DNA of 64,000 nucleotides from Caulobacter sp. SLTY. GTDB taxonomy: Bacteria; Pseudomonadota; Alphaproteobacteria; Caulobacterales; Caulobacteraceae. Each line of letters begins with the position of its first letter. Within the stretch, counting starts at the first letter, position 1. Positions 43,913-52,988 of this stretch are shown here, in pieces. The translations under genes were made by a program, and so were the position numbers. The notes beneath the pieces were generated by a model. That model ran no database searches, was not told the DNA's origin, and was given only the letters and a program-made list of their open reading frames with translations. The stretch covers positions 99,804 to 163,803 of the forward strand of contig NZ_JAAALA010000004.1 of assembly GCF_009905535.1 (NCBI RefSeq), written 5' to 3'.

Positions 43913-45400
43913 CTAAGCCGCCCGCCGCCGCAGCAGCTGCGCCACCTTCTCCGCCTGGTCCGGCGTCTTGGCGCACGCCCATTCGGCCACCGCGTCGATG
44001 TCGTAGAAGCGCACCGCCTCCATGAAGATCCGCGCCTCGGTCCAGGCATCCCCGTCGACGATCGGCATGAACAGGTCGTGGATGTTGTCGATGCCGAAGT
44101 AGGTGCGGACCCCCGCTTCCTTCATCTTCACGTACGGGGCGATGGAGTTGTGCAGCGGGGCCTGCATCGGCAGCTGCTTCATGCTGATCGCCGCCGAGGG
44201 GCAGATGATGATGCCCATGTCCGCTTCCTTCACCTTGGCGATGATGCGGTCCTGCTCTTCCTCTTCCTTGGCGCTCACCGAGATGGCGTGGACCCCGAAC
44301 ACCCGGCCCTGCATGCCGTGCTCGATGGTCTTCATCGCCAGCATCTCGGTCTCGATTTCCTCGGGATTGTTCTCCTGGTCGACGTGGACGTCGACGCATT
44401 TGCCCAGCTTCTTGGCCAGCTTCAGGATCACGTCCATATGCTCGGCGGCCTTCTCCAGGTCGCGGACGCCGGTCTCGGCCCGGGTCTTGTCGCTGTCCCG
44501 GGAGGGCAGGCCGCCGCAATAGTCGGCCAGCTCGCAGGCCTCGTGGTACTGCTCATAGGTGGCGCTATCGAGAACGCCCTCCAGCGGCTGCACACCCACC
44601 TCGAAGACGATCTGGCCCTCGTAGCGCTTCTTGACCTCCATCGCCGCCTTGACCGGCAGCAGGCCGACGATGCTGTCGGCGTCGACCATGGTGCGGCTGT
44701 AGGTCATCCCCTGGGCGATCATCATCTCGACGCCGCGGCCGATGCGCTCGACCAGGGTCTCCATCGTGTAGCTCTCTTTCAGGTTCCGATAGAGCTTCCA
44801 CTTGTACTGCATGTCGACCTGACTGAGCTTCAGGTACTCCTTGGTGATCAGATAGGCCTTGTCGAGGTGGGCGTGATGGCTGGCGAGGCCACCCAGCGGC
44901 CCGACCTGTTCCTTAAACGCCCGCTCCAGGTTCCAGGGCTCCGACGCATCGTTCAGCTTGTAGCGGTTGGCCCCGCTGCGCGCCCGGCTCACCACCTGCG
45001 CCAGGGTCTCGATGGCCACGTCCACGTCGGTGACCAGCGGGCTCATGTTGCGCACCGCCAGGCTGCGGATCAGCTTCACGTCCGACGCCTCGTCATAGTC
45101 GCGGTCGCCGGTGAGGATGTTGATCACCAGGTCGAACCGCTCCTCGTTGAGGAAGGTCAGGATGTTGGGGGTGCGCCCATCGCTGATCTTGTTGACCTCC
45201 TGGCTGTCGATCCCCTTCTCCTTCAGGAACCGGTAGGTGCCGGGCGTGGCGTAGATGCCCGCGTTCAGCTCCTGCAGCTGGCGGATGGCCGGCAACAGCC
45301 GCTCCTTGTCGGCTGGCGACCCGGCGCTGACCAGCACCCGGGTGCGGCCCCCGGAGCGGAAATCGAAGGCAAGCAGTTCGAGGGACTGGGCGTTGGTCAC
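43913..45400 (-). CDS. MGS-like domain fused to cytosine-deaminase-type amidohydrolase
   Basis: 495-aa protein. Residues about 15-125 resemble a methylglyoxal-synthase-like domain (RVLVSAGSPADKERLLPAIR, AGIYATPGTYRFLKEKGI, RFDLVINILTGDRD, PLVTDVDVAIETLAQVV), as in the regulatory domain of carbamoyl-phosphate synthetase. Residues about 165-480 form a metal-dependent amidohydrolase barrel: ASHHAHLDKAYL (H-x-H and D-K), KCVDVHVDQENNP (His), VFGVHAISVSA (His) and YFGIDNIHDLFMP (Asp). This is closest in form to cytosine/isoguanine deaminases, with HVDQ in place of HxDE. Start GTG 45400 has GGAGAG upstream. No pathway genes adjoin it and the substrate is unknown. Confidence 0.78.
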   Translation of the reverse strand: MTNAQSLELLAFDFRSGGRTRVLVSAGSPADKERLLPAIRQLQELNAGIYATPGTYRFLKEKGIDSQEVNKISDGRTPNILTFLNEERFDLVINILTGDRDYDEASDVKLIRSLAVRNMSPLVTDVDVAIETLAQVVSRARSGANRYKLNDASEPWNLERAFKEQVGPLGGLASHHAHLDKAYLITKEYLKLSQVDMQYKWKLYRNLKESYTMETLVERIGRGVEMMIAQGMTYSRTMVDADSIVGLLPVKAAMEVKKRYEGQIVFEVGVQPLEGVLDSATYEQYHEACELADYCGGLPSRDSDKTRAETGVRDLEKAAEHMDVILKLAKKLGKCVDVHVDQENNPEEIETEMLAMKTIEHGMQGRVFGVHAISVSAKEEEEQDRIIAKVKEADMGIIICPSAAISMKQLPMQAPLHNSIAPYVKMKEAGVRTYFGIDNIHDLFMPIVDGDAWTEARIFMEAVRFYDIDAVAEWACAKTPDQAEKVAQLLRRRAA

Positions 45401-45668
45401 GGCGACTCTCCAGCTTCGGACGCCGCGGCGCCCGCGCGAAAACGTGGCCGGAGAAGGCCCCATCGGGCCGATCGCCTGCACGCACGCTTTGATTTGTGTT
45501 CTGAAAGATCAGCCTATCGAAGAATCGGGGCGGGCGAAAGGCGCGGGTGATCGCGGCAAAAAATCCTCGCGGGAAAATGACCGGCCCTGTCGAATCCCTT
45601 GCCGCCCGCCCGTCTGTGCTATCAGACGCCTGCGCTGGGCTGGCGTCACAGCGCCGTTGGAGGGCGAC

Positions 45669-46019
45669 ATGCAGTACATGGTCCTGATCTACGAACCGGA
45701 AGAGAAGTACGCGGGCCTCAACGAAACCGCCCTGACCGAGGTGGTCGCCAAGCACATGGCTCTCAGCGCGGAGATGCGCGAGGCCGGCGTCCTGCTCGGC
45801 GGCGACGGGCTGGAGGGGGTGGCCACCGCCACCACGATCGTCACCGGCGCGGGCGGCGCCCAGACGCTGCATGACGGCCCCTTCGCCGAGACCCATGAGC
45901 AGCTGGGCGGCTACTACCTGCTCGACGTCGCCGACCTCGACGCGGCCATCGCCTGGGCTCGCCGCATGCCGGTGGTCGAGGGCGGTAAGGTCGAAGTCCG
46001 CCCGGTGATGACCTACTGA
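45669..46019 (+). CDS. DGPF/YCII-family protein partner of ECF42 sigma factor
   Basis: 116-aa YCII-fold protein with the family's namesake DGPF motif in TLHDGPFAETHEQLGGYYLLDV (residues about 62-83), and the MQYMVLIYEPEE opening. It is typically encoded next to ECF42-type sigma factors, as here (3-base gap), and may be a co-regulator or small enzyme. GGAGG is five bases before the ATG. Confidence 0.88.
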   Translation: MQYMVLIYEPEEKYAGLNETALTEVVAKHMALSAEMREAGVLLGGDGLEGVATATTIVTGAGGAQTLHDGPFAETHEQLGGYYLLDVADLDAAIAWARRMPVVEGGKVEVRPVMTY

Positions 46020-46022
46020 TCC

Positions 46023-47231
46023 ATGGAGGGCCGGCTGATCGAGGCCGCGCGGGCCAAGGTGGTGGCCGCCCTGGCCGCCCGGTTCCGCGACCTGGACCTG
46101 GCCGAGGAGGCCTTCGCCGAAGCCGCCGCCAGCGCTGTCACAGCCTGGCGGCGCGACTTCCCGGATAGTCCGCCCGGCTGGCTCTGGCGCACCGCCTATC
46201 GCAAGGCGCTGGACATCCGCCGCCGCGCCGCCACCCGCACCCAAGCCGTCTTTGACGAGCCCCCGCCTCAGGAAACGCCGGAGGAGGCCATGATCGCCGC
46301 CGACCAGCCGATCCCCGACGAGCGTCTGCGCCTGATCTTCGTCTGCTGCCACCCGGCGCTGGACGGGGCCAGCCGCATCGCCCTGACCTTGAAGGTGGTG
46401 CTGGGCCTCGCCACCGATCGCCTGGCCCGCGCCTTCCTGGTCACCGAATCGGCCATGCTCCAGCGTCTCACCCGCGCCAAGAAGAAGATCGCCGCCGCCG
46501 GCGTGCCGTTCGAGATCCCCGGCCCCGCGGCCTGGCCTGAACGGCTGGACGCTGTCCTGACCGCCCTGGAGATCGCCTACGCCCAGGCCTACGAAGACGC
46601 CGCGCTTGCCAACGACACCGCCGGCTTCGCCGCCGAGGTGCTGCGCCTCTCCGGCCTGCTCGCCGAACTCCTCCCCGAGGAGCCGGAGGTCCTGGCCCTG
46701 GCCGCCCTGGTCCGCTTCGCCGAGGCTCGCCGCCCCGCCCGCCTCGACGCTGCCGGCGCCATGGTCCCCATCTCCTTGCAGGAGCCCCACCTCTGGCGCG
46801 GCGACCGAATCGCCGAGGGCGCCCACCTGCTCGACCGCGCCGCCGACCTCGCCCGCCCCGGCCCCCGCCAGATCCTCGCCGCCATCCACGGCGCCCATCT
46901 CTCGCGCCAGGAGACGGGCGTCACCCCCTGGGGCGATATCGTCCGCCTCTACGACGCCCTGCTGATGGTCCGTCCGGGCGCGGTCACCGCCGTCAATCGC
47001 GCCGTGGCCATCGCCGAAGCCTACGATCCGGAGGAAGGCCTGCGCGCCTTCAACGCCATCACCGGCGAACGGCTCGCCTCCTGGCTCCCCTGGCAAGCCG
47101 CCCGCGCCTGGCTCCTCGACCAGACCGGCCAGCGCCTCGCCGCCGCGTCCGCCTACGACGCCGCCCTGGCCCTGAACCCGCCCCCGGCCGAGCGGCTGTA
47201 CCTGGAATGCCAGCGGCGGCGCCTGGGCTGA
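46023..47231 (+). CDS. ECF42-type RNA polymerase sigma factor with C-terminal extension
   Basis: 402-aa ECF sigma factor. Region 2 (FRDLDLAEEAFAEAAASAVTAW and GWLWRTAYRKALDIRRR) and region 4 (LRLIFVCCHPALDGASRIALTLK) are followed by a long C-terminal TPR-like extension (about 180-400, VRPGAVTAVNRAVAIAEAYDPEEGL). This architecture and the neighbouring DGPF gene define the ECF42 group. No anti-sigma factor gene is adjacent, as usual for the group; the extension is thought to regulate activity. The target genes may be the DGPF operon itself. Confidence 0.9.
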   Translation: MEGRLIEAARAKVVAALAARFRDLDLAEEAFAEAAASAVTAWRRDFPDSPPGWLWRTAYRKALDIRRRAATRTQAVFDEPPPQETPEEAMIAADQPIPDERLRLIFVCCHPALDGASRIALTLKVVLGLATDRLARAFLVTESAMLQRLTRAKKKIAAAGVPFEIPGPAAWPERLDAVLTALEIAYAQAYEDAALANDTAGFAAEVLRLSGLLAELLPEEPEVLALAALVRFAEARRPARLDAAGAMVPISLQEPHLWRGDRIAEGAHLLDRAADLARPGPRQILAAIHGAHLSRQETGVTPWGDIVRLYDALLMVRPGAVTAVNRAVAIAEAYDPEEGLRAFNAITGERLASWLPWQAARAWLLDQTGQRLAAASAYDAALALNPPPAERLYLECQRRRLG

Positions 47232-47246
47232 ATACGCCGCACTTTG

Positions 47247-47417
47247 CTCTCCCCCATCGAAGATGGGGGAGTGGCTTTGGCGAGCGCTGCAAGCGAGCCA
47301 AACCGAGGGGGTCCCCACCGCCGGTGGACCGCTAACCCCTGACGCCAGCGCTGCCCCGCCTCCTGGTCCGTCGCGTTCGCTCCGAACCGTCCTCCGCCCC
47401 CTCGCGGGGGCGGAGAG
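47247..47417. repeat. Intergenic palindromic element, CTCTCCCCC type
   Basis: About 171 bp with inverted ends (CTCTCCCCC... / ...GGGGGCGGAGAG). The left end is a 10-bp-stem hairpin CTCCCCCATC-GAA-GATGGGGGAG that could terminate the sigma-factor transcript. Its inner segments (GAGGGGGTCCCCACCGCCGGTGG, GCCTCCTGGT) are recognisably related to the 56391 and 62312 copies. It fills most of the 225-bp gap before the next gene. Confidence 0.7.
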
Positions 47418-47456
47418 CGACTACCCCGGCGCCGTCACGCGTGGCATAGGAATCCC

Positions 47457-49241
47457 ATGGACGGCAGCCAGACCCCCGCACCCTTCCGCGACGCCCGCTA
47501 CGCCCCGCGCCGGCTCGACGTCGAGCGCCGCGACGACGGCTCCATCGTCCTGACCAACCCCACCCCCTGGTCGGACAGGTTCCTCACCACCTACGCCGCC
47601 CTCGACCACTGGGCCGCCGCCGCCCCCGATCGCGTCTGGCTGGCCGAGCGGGACGGGGAGGGCTGGCGCACCGTCACCTACGCCGCCGCCCGCGACCGCG
47701 TCGCCGCCCTGGCCGGCGGCCTCAAAGCGCTGAACCTCGAACCCGGCCGCCCGCTGCTGATCCTGGCCCGCAACGGCATCGACCACGCCCTGATCGCCTA
47801 CGCCGCCATGGCGCTCGTCCACCCGGCCGCCCCGGTCTCCCCGCAGTACGGCCTCAAGGGCGCCGATCTCGCCCGCCTGCAATACGCCTGCGAAGTCCTG
47901 CAGCCCGCTGCCGTCTACACCGATGACGCCGCCGCCTTTTCGGACGCCCTCAAGGCCGACTTCCTCGCAGGCCTGCCGATCATCGCCAGCCGCAACGGCC
48001 GCCCCGGCCACTACGCCTTCAGCGCCCTGCTGGCCTCGCCCTTCGCCGAGTTCACCGCCACGCCGGACGATACCGCCAAACTGCTGCTCACCAGCGGCTC
48101 GACCGGGCGGCCCAAGGCGGTCATCGGCCTGCACCGCAATGTCTCGCTCAACGCCGCCCAGATCGCCGCCTGCTTCGACGATCCAGACCCCCCGGTGGTG
48201 GTCAACGCCGCCCCCTGGAGCCACAGCCTGGGCGCCAACGCCATCCTGCACATGGTGCTGCATCGGGGCGGGACCCTCTACATCGACGCCGGCCAGCCCG
48301 TGCCCGGCCGCTTCGACGAGACCGTCCGCAATCTGAAAGAGGTCTCGCCGACCTACCACAACATGGTCCCCGCCGGCTGGGCGCTGTTCGTCACCGAGCT
48401 TGAACGCGACGAGGACCTGGCCAAGACCTTCTTCGCCCGCGTCCGCGTCCTGCAATACGGCGGCGCCTCCATGGCCCAGTCGATCCTCGACCGAGTCCAG
48501 GCCGTGGCGACCCGCGTTGCGGGCGCACGCATTTCGTTTGCGACGGGGTATGGCTCCACCGAGACCGGCCCCACCGCCTGCAACATCCACTGGCACAACG
48601 CCCGCTCCGGCATGTGCGGCCTGCCAGTCCCCGGCACCTCGGCCAAGCTGGTCCCGGTCGGCGAAAAGCACGAGATCCGCGTCAAGGGCCCCCAGATCAG
48701 CCCCGGCTACCTCGGCGAGCCCGAGCTCTCCGCCGCCGCCTTCGACGAGGAAGGCTACTACCGCCTCGGCGACGCCGCCCGTCTGGCCGACGAGGCCGAC
48801 CCCTCTGCGGGCCTGGTCTTCGACGGCCGCCTGGTCGAGAACTTCAAACTGGCCAGCGGCACCTTCGTCGCCGCCGGCGCCCTGCGCGTGGCGGCGGTCT
48901 CCGCCATCGGCGGCGCCGCCAGCGACGCCATCGTCTGCGGCGAAGGCGAGGAAGGCGTCGGCCTGATGCTGTTCCTCGACCCCGCCTACAACGCCCGCCA
49001 CACCCCCGAAGAAACCCGCGCCGCCATCGAGGCCGGCCTGTCGAAGATGAACGCCGCGGCCAAGGGCGGCGGCGGCCGCATCTGGCGCGCCCTCATCCTC
49101 GACGGCGCCCCCGACGCCGCGAGCGGCGAACTCACCGACAAGGGCTACATCAACCAGGCGATGGCGCGGGGGAGGCGGCCGACGGAACTGGCGCGGCTGT
49201 TCGCGGCGGCGCCGGATGATGGGGTCATCGTTTTCGCCTGA
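47457..49241 (+). CDS. Feruloyl-CoA synthase-like acyl-CoA ligase
   Basis: 594-aa adenylate-forming enzyme of the feruloyl-CoA synthase group, which activates hydroxycinnamic acids (ferulate, coumarate, caffeate) with ATP and CoA. The N-terminal YAPRRLDVERRDDGSIVLTNP and EGWRTVTYAAARDRVAALA are typical of Fcs. The P-loop is LLTSGSTGRPKAVIGLH, A5 is GYGSTETGPTACN, and the C-terminus ends GELTDKGYINQ. No enoyl-CoA hydratase/lyase or vanillin dehydrogenase gene is next to it. ATG 47457 follows GGAATCCC with no strong ribosome site. Confidence 0.82.
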   Translation: MDGSQTPAPFRDARYAPRRLDVERRDDGSIVLTNPTPWSDRFLTTYAALDHWAAAAPDRVWLAERDGEGWRTVTYAAARDRVAALAGGLKALNLEPGRPLLILARNGIDHALIAYAAMALVHPAAPVSPQYGLKGADLARLQYACEVLQPAAVYTDDAAAFSDALKADFLAGLPIIASRNGRPGHYAFSALLASPFAEFTATPDDTAKLLLTSGSTGRPKAVIGLHRNVSLNAAQIAACFDDPDPPVVVNAAPWSHSLGANAILHMVLHRGGTLYIDAGQPVPGRFDETVRNLKEVSPTYHNMVPAGWALFVTELERDEDLAKTFFARVRVLQYGGASMAQSILDRVQAVATRVAGARISFATGYGSTETGPTACNIHWHNARSGMCGLPVPGTSAKLVPVGEKHEIRVKGPQISPGYLGEPELSAAAFDEEGYYRLGDAARLADEADPSAGLVFDGRLVENFKLASGTFVAAGALRVAAVSAIGGAASDAIVCGEGEEGVGLMLFLDPAYNARHTPEETRAAIEAGLSKMNAAAKGGGGRIWRALILDGAPDAASGELTDKGYINQAMARGRRPTELARLFAAAPDDGVIVFA

Positions 49242-49339
49242 CCCGTCAGCTGCCGTCGCAGAAGCAGGCTTTGAGCCAGATCATGGCGCGGAACCCCCAG
49301 CCGTGCTCTGAAGGGAGCGACCCCGTATCGGAACCCGCC

Positions 49340-50035
49340 ATGGCCCGCCTTCACCGAGAGTCCCACCGCATCGACCGCGTCGGCTGGCTGCGGGCCGCCG
49401 TGCTGGGGGCCAATGACGGGATCGTCTCGACGGCCAGCCTGATCGTCGGGGTCGCCGCCGCATCGCAGGGGCGCGGGCCCATCCTGGTGGCGGGGGTCGC
49501 TGCCCTGGTCGCCGGGGCCATGTCGATGGCGGCCGGCGAGTACGTTTCGGTCAGCTCGCAGTCCGACACCGAGCGCGCCGACCTGGCCAAGGAACGCGGC
49601 GAACTGGAGACCCAGCCCGAGATGGAGCTGGAAGAACTGACCCAGATCTATGTCGCCCGCGGCGTCGAGCCCGATCTCGCCCGCCAGGTGGCGCAGCAGA
49701 TGACCGCCCGCGACGCCCTGGCCGCCCACGCCCGCGACGAGCTCGGCATCTCGGAGTTCACCACCGCCCGGCCCATCCAGGCGGCCCTCACCTCGGCGGC
49801 CACCTTCGCCTCCGGCGCCGCCCTGCCGCTGCTGCTGGCCGCCGTGGTCCCGCTGAGCGCCCTGGTTCTGGCGGTGTCGCTCGCCTCCCTGCTGTTCCTG
49901 GCTCTTCTCGGAGGGATCGGCGCCCGGGCCGGCGGCGCGCGGATGCTCAAGCCGGTGCTGCGGGTGACCTTCTGGGGCGCGATCGCGATGGCCCTGACTG
50001 CCGGGGTCGGCGCCCTGTTCGGGGTCGCCGCCTGA
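49340..50035 (+). CDS. VIT1/CCC1-family transporter
   Basis: 231-aa membrane protein of the VIT1/CCC1 iron/manganese transporter family. The first two helices read WLRAAVLGANDGIVSTASLIVGVAAAS and GAMSMAAGEYVSVSSQSDTE, with the metal-channel Asp and Met/Glu residues. A cytoplasmic metal-binding helical domain rich in Glu follows (ELETQPEMELEELTQIYVARG), then three C-terminal helices. It exports or sequesters Fe(II)/Mn(II). ATG 49340 fits the family; the frame is open to TTG 49271. Confidence 0.87.
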   Translation: MARLHRESHRIDRVGWLRAAVLGANDGIVSTASLIVGVAAASQGRGPILVAGVAALVAGAMSMAAGEYVSVSSQSDTERADLAKERGELETQPEMELEELTQIYVARGVEPDLARQVAQQMTARDALAAHARDELGISEFTTARPIQAALTSAATFASGAALPLLLAAVVPLSALVLAVSLASLLFLALLGGIGARAGGARMLKPVLRVTFWGAIAMALTAGVGALFGVAA

Positions 50036-50036
50036 G

Positions 50037-50693
50037 CTACCGCCCCTCCTCGGCCAGCTTGCCGCTGACCCCCAGGCAGATCATCACCTGCCCGGCGAAA
50101 TACAGCCCCCACACCGCCAGCCCGACCTCGAAGCTGGGCGCGATCTGCCCCATCCGGGCGAAGATCAACAGGTCCGACACCAGGAACATCACCGCTCCCA
50201 GCCCGACCCAGAACCTCGGAAACCGGCTGATCCAGGCGCAGGCGGCCATGGCCGACAGCCCCGCCGCATAGAGGGCCACTCCCGGCGCGGCTGTCCGGTC
50301 GGTGGGCAGCAGGAAGGCGATGGTCACCGTCGCCGGGACCAGCACCACGGCCAGCAGCAGCTGGCTGCGGCTCAACACCGGCCGGCGGTTGCGCAGGAAC
50401 AGCCCGATGGCCACCAGATGCCCGACCAGGAAGGCCAGCGCCCCGGTGATGAAGTTCACCCCCAGCAGCACATCGCCCAGCACCCCGAACAACATCACCG
50501 CCGCCAGCAGCCAGCCATCCACGCTCCGCGCCCGCAGCGCCGCGAACAGGGTGAGAAAGCCGACGCCCGTCCCCTTCCACGCCAGGTCCCACCCCTGCGG
50601 CAGGTCCATCCCCCAGGCCAGCACATAGCTCGTCCCGCCGATCAGGGCGGCGATCAGCATTGCCTTGGCGGCGTTGGGCGCGCCTTGGCTCAT
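50037..50693 (-). CDS. YhhN-family membrane protein
   Basis: 218-aa protein with about eight short helices, matching the YhhN/TMEM86 family whose animal members are lysoplasmalogenases. VMLFGVLGDVLLGVNFITGALAFLVGH and GLGAVMFLVSDLLIF carry the two conserved aspartates. The start ATG 50693 overlaps the stop of the upstream gene as ATGA, indicating translational coupling. It converges on the VIT1-like gene with a one-base gap. Confidence 0.85.
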   Translation of the reverse strand: MSQGAPNAAKAMLIAALIGGTSYVLAWGMDLPQGWDLAWKGTGVGFLTLFAALRARSVDGWLLAAVMLFGVLGDVLLGVNFITGALAFLVGHLVAIGLFLRNRRPVLSRSQLLLAVVLVPATVTIAFLLPTDRTAAPGVALYAAGLSAMAACAWISRFPRFWVGLGAVMFLVSDLLIFARMGQIAPSFEVGLAVWGLYFAGQVMICLGVSGKLAEEGR

Positions 50694-51325
50694 GCGCATT
50701 CATAGACCAGTTCGAGGGGCGGGCTGCCGTCGAGCGGAAGCGCGTACAGAACGAATGCGTCGAACAGATCGGACGGATGCCTACCCTCTTCCGACGCATA
50801 CTCCTGCAGTTCGTCGAGCTCGATGTTATAAATGAGGGTGATGGTGACCGCGGAGGCGCCAACGATCGGGGCTTCCCCGGAATCCCCACTTTCGGTTGCC
50901 CCGCCGCCGTTCAGGACGCCGTCGTAGCCGTCCGTGCGGATGTCGAAGAGGGTGTGAATCTCCCCGCAGCCCTCGCATGCCAGACGATGGGGAGGCCGAT
51001 TGAAGGTGTCCCCGGGCTCAAGCCCGTAATACGGCGAAGGATCTGGCGCGATCAGAGGAAAGGCGAAGACCCGGAAGTGCGCGCCGGCACAGGTCCGGCA
51101 TGCCACATCGAAACTGACGCTGTCCGATGCCCTTCTACCGGACGGCGGCCTAGTGGAGAGCGCAAAGGCGGAAAGACTCGATGGCGGCCGTTCGGCCGCG
51201 AGCGCGGCGGCCGGGCTCCAGGCTGCCGGGGTCGCAGGGCGCGCAACGGCGGCTCTTGGTTCAACGCCGATCAAGTCGGCGACGGAGCCAATCAACCTGG
51301 TGATCAAGTTCCCGCGTCGGTTCAT
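50690..51325 (-). CDS. Hypothetical protein with two CxxC pairs
   Basis: 211-aa protein, not recognised. After an alanine/serine-rich N-terminal 75 residues it has two zinc-knuckle-like pairs (CRTCAGAHF and CEGCGEIHTLFDI), which could form one four-cysteine metal site, then a beta-rich C-terminal part (VTITLIYNIELDELQEYASE). ATG 51325 has GGGGGAG nine bases upstream; the frame is open to 51388. It is coupled to the YhhN gene by ATGA, and lies divergent from the TPP enzyme gene. Confidence 0.6.
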   Translation of the reverse strand: MNRRGNLITRLIGSVADLIGVEPRAAVARPATPAAWSPAAALAAERPPSSLSAFALSTRPPSGRRASDSVSFDVACRTCAGAHFRVFAFPLIAPDPSPYYGLEPGDTFNRPPHRLACEGCGEIHTLFDIRTDGYDGVLNGGGATESGDSGEAPIVGASAVTITLIYNIELDELQEYASEEGRHPSDLFDAFVLYALPLDGSPPLELVYECA

Positions 51326-51438
51326 TCCACATCGCTCCCCCTGGATGAAACCATAGGACTGACGGCGGATGTCTGTCACCGCCGCCATTCCCTCGCCCGC
51401 CGGAATCCGGCATGACCCCTCTCAACGAGGAGACAGCC

Positions 51439-52977
51439 ATGAACGGCGCCGACGCCCTGATCACCACCCTCTGCGACAACGGCGTTACGGCCTGCTTCGC
51501 CAATCCGGGCACCAGCGAGATGCAGTTTGTCTCCGCCCTCGACCGTGAGCCGCGCATGCGCCCGGTCCTCTGCCTGTTCGAGGGCGTGGCCACCGGCGCC
51601 GCCGACGGCTACGGCCGCGTCGCCGGCAAGCCGGCCTGCACCCTGCTGCACCTGGGCGCCGGCTACGCCAATGGCGGGGCCAATCTCCACAACGCCCGCC
51701 GGGCAGCCACCCCGGTGGTCAACGTCATCGGCGACCACGCCACCTATCACCGCCAGTACGACGCCCCGCTGAACAGCGACATCGCCGGCTGGGCCGCCCC
51801 CAACAGCCTGTGGGTCAAGTCGGCCGAGACCCCCGACGAGGTCGGCCCCCTGGCCGCCGAGGCGGTGCAGGCGAGCTTCGGCGCCCCCGGCGGCTGCGCC
51901 AGCCTGATCCTGCCGGCCGACACCGCCTGGCTGGAGACCACCGTCACCGGCCCGGTCCTGCAACCCGCCCCGCGCGCCCAGGTCACCGCGGACCAGGCCG
52001 CCGACATCGCCGCCCGCATCAAGGCGGCCAAGAAGCCCGTCATCCTGATGGGCGGGTCCTGCACGCAGGAGGCCGGCATCGCCGCCGCCGCCCGCGTCTC
52101 CACCGCCGGGGTCCGCATTCTGATCGACACCTTCGTCGCCCGACATTCGCGCGGCGCCGGCCGCTTCGCCCCGGACCGCCTGCCCTATTTCGGCGAGATG
52201 GCCATCGCCGACCTCGAGGGCGTCGACCTGATGGTGCTGGTCGAGACCAGCATGCCCGTCGCCTTCTTCGCCTATCCGGACCGCCCCAGCGTCCTGGTCC
52301 CCGAAGGCTGCGACGCGGTCACCCTCTGCGGCAAGGAGGCCGACGGTCCCGCCGCCCTCACCGCCCTGGCCGACGCCCTGGGGGCCCCCGCCCACGGCCC
52401 GGTCGTCGAACAGGCCCTGCCGCCCGCCCCGGCCGGCCGCCTCGACCCCTATTCCATCGGCGCCGCCATCGCCCGCCACATGCCGGAAGGGACCCTGATC
52501 TCCGACGACGCGGTCACCGCCGGCCTGCCGATCTTCACCCAGACCAAGTCCGCCCGCGCCCACGAGTGGATGTGCCTGACCGGCGGCGCCATCGGCCAGG
52601 GCATCCCCCTGGCCATCGGCGCGGCCGTCGCGGCGCCGAACGCCAAGGTGCTGTGCCTGACCGGCGACGGGGCGGGGATGTACACGGTCCAGGGCCTGTG
52701 GACGATCGTCCGCGAACAGCTGGACGTCACCGTGGTGGTCTTCGCCAACCACGCCTACCGGATTTTGGGGATCGAACTCGGCCGCACCGGCGCCGGCAAC
52801 CCCGGCCCGGCGGCCAAGACCCTGCTCGACATCGGCAACCCCCGCATCGACTGGCTGCAGATCGCCGGCGGCATGGGGATTTCGGCGGAACGGGCGACCA
52901 CGGCGGAGGAATTCGACGCGGCGTTCGAGCGGGCGATGACCCAGCGCGGGCCGCGCTTCATCGAAGCGGCGCTGTAG
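51439..52977 (+). CDS. Thiamine-diphosphate enzyme, acetolactate synthase-like
   Basis: 512-aa member of the ILVB/benzoylformate decarboxylase superfamily. The N-terminal PYR domain has CLFEGVATGAADGYGR with the catalytic Glu (about residue 48). A middle domain lies at about 190-320. The C-terminal PP domain has the ThDP/Mg motif CLTGDGAGMYTVQGLWTIVR ending VVVFANHAY. Such enzymes decarboxylate or ligate 2-keto acids. There is no regulatory small-subunit gene nearby, so true acetolactate synthase is unlikely. ATG 51439 has GAGGAG seven bases upstream. Confidence 0.82.
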   Translation: MNGADALITTLCDNGVTACFANPGTSEMQFVSALDREPRMRPVLCLFEGVATGAADGYGRVAGKPACTLLHLGAGYANGGANLHNARRAATPVVNVIGDHATYHRQYDAPLNSDIAGWAAPNSLWVKSAETPDEVGPLAAEAVQASFGAPGGCASLILPADTAWLETTVTGPVLQPAPRAQVTADQAADIAARIKAAKKPVILMGGSCTQEAGIAAAARVSTAGVRILIDTFVARHSRGAGRFAPDRLPYFGEMAIADLEGVDLMVLVETSMPVAFFAYPDRPSVLVPEGCDAVTLCGKEADGPAALTALADALGAPAHGPVVEQALPPAPAGRLDPYSIGAAIARHMPEGTLISDDAVTAGLPIFTQTKSARAHEWMCLTGGAIGQGIPLAIGAAVAAPNAKVLCLTGDGAGMYTVQGLWTIVREQLDVTVVVFANHAYRILGIELGRTGAGNPGPAAKTLLDIGNPRIDWLQIAGGMGISAERATTAEEFDAAFERAMTQRGPRFIEAAL

Positions 52978-52988
52978 GACAAAAGATC

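Noticed and set aside
45093..47318. 741-codon minus-strand frame opposite the ECF sigma factor and DGPF genes
   Set aside because: Gly/Gln/Val-rich shadow content; the plus-strand genes have clear family motifs.
51262..51276. Possible FixK box TTCAACGCCGATCAAG
   Set aside because: The left half-site is TTCAA rather than TTGAY and the spacing is wrong; it is also within the upstream part of an unrelated frame.
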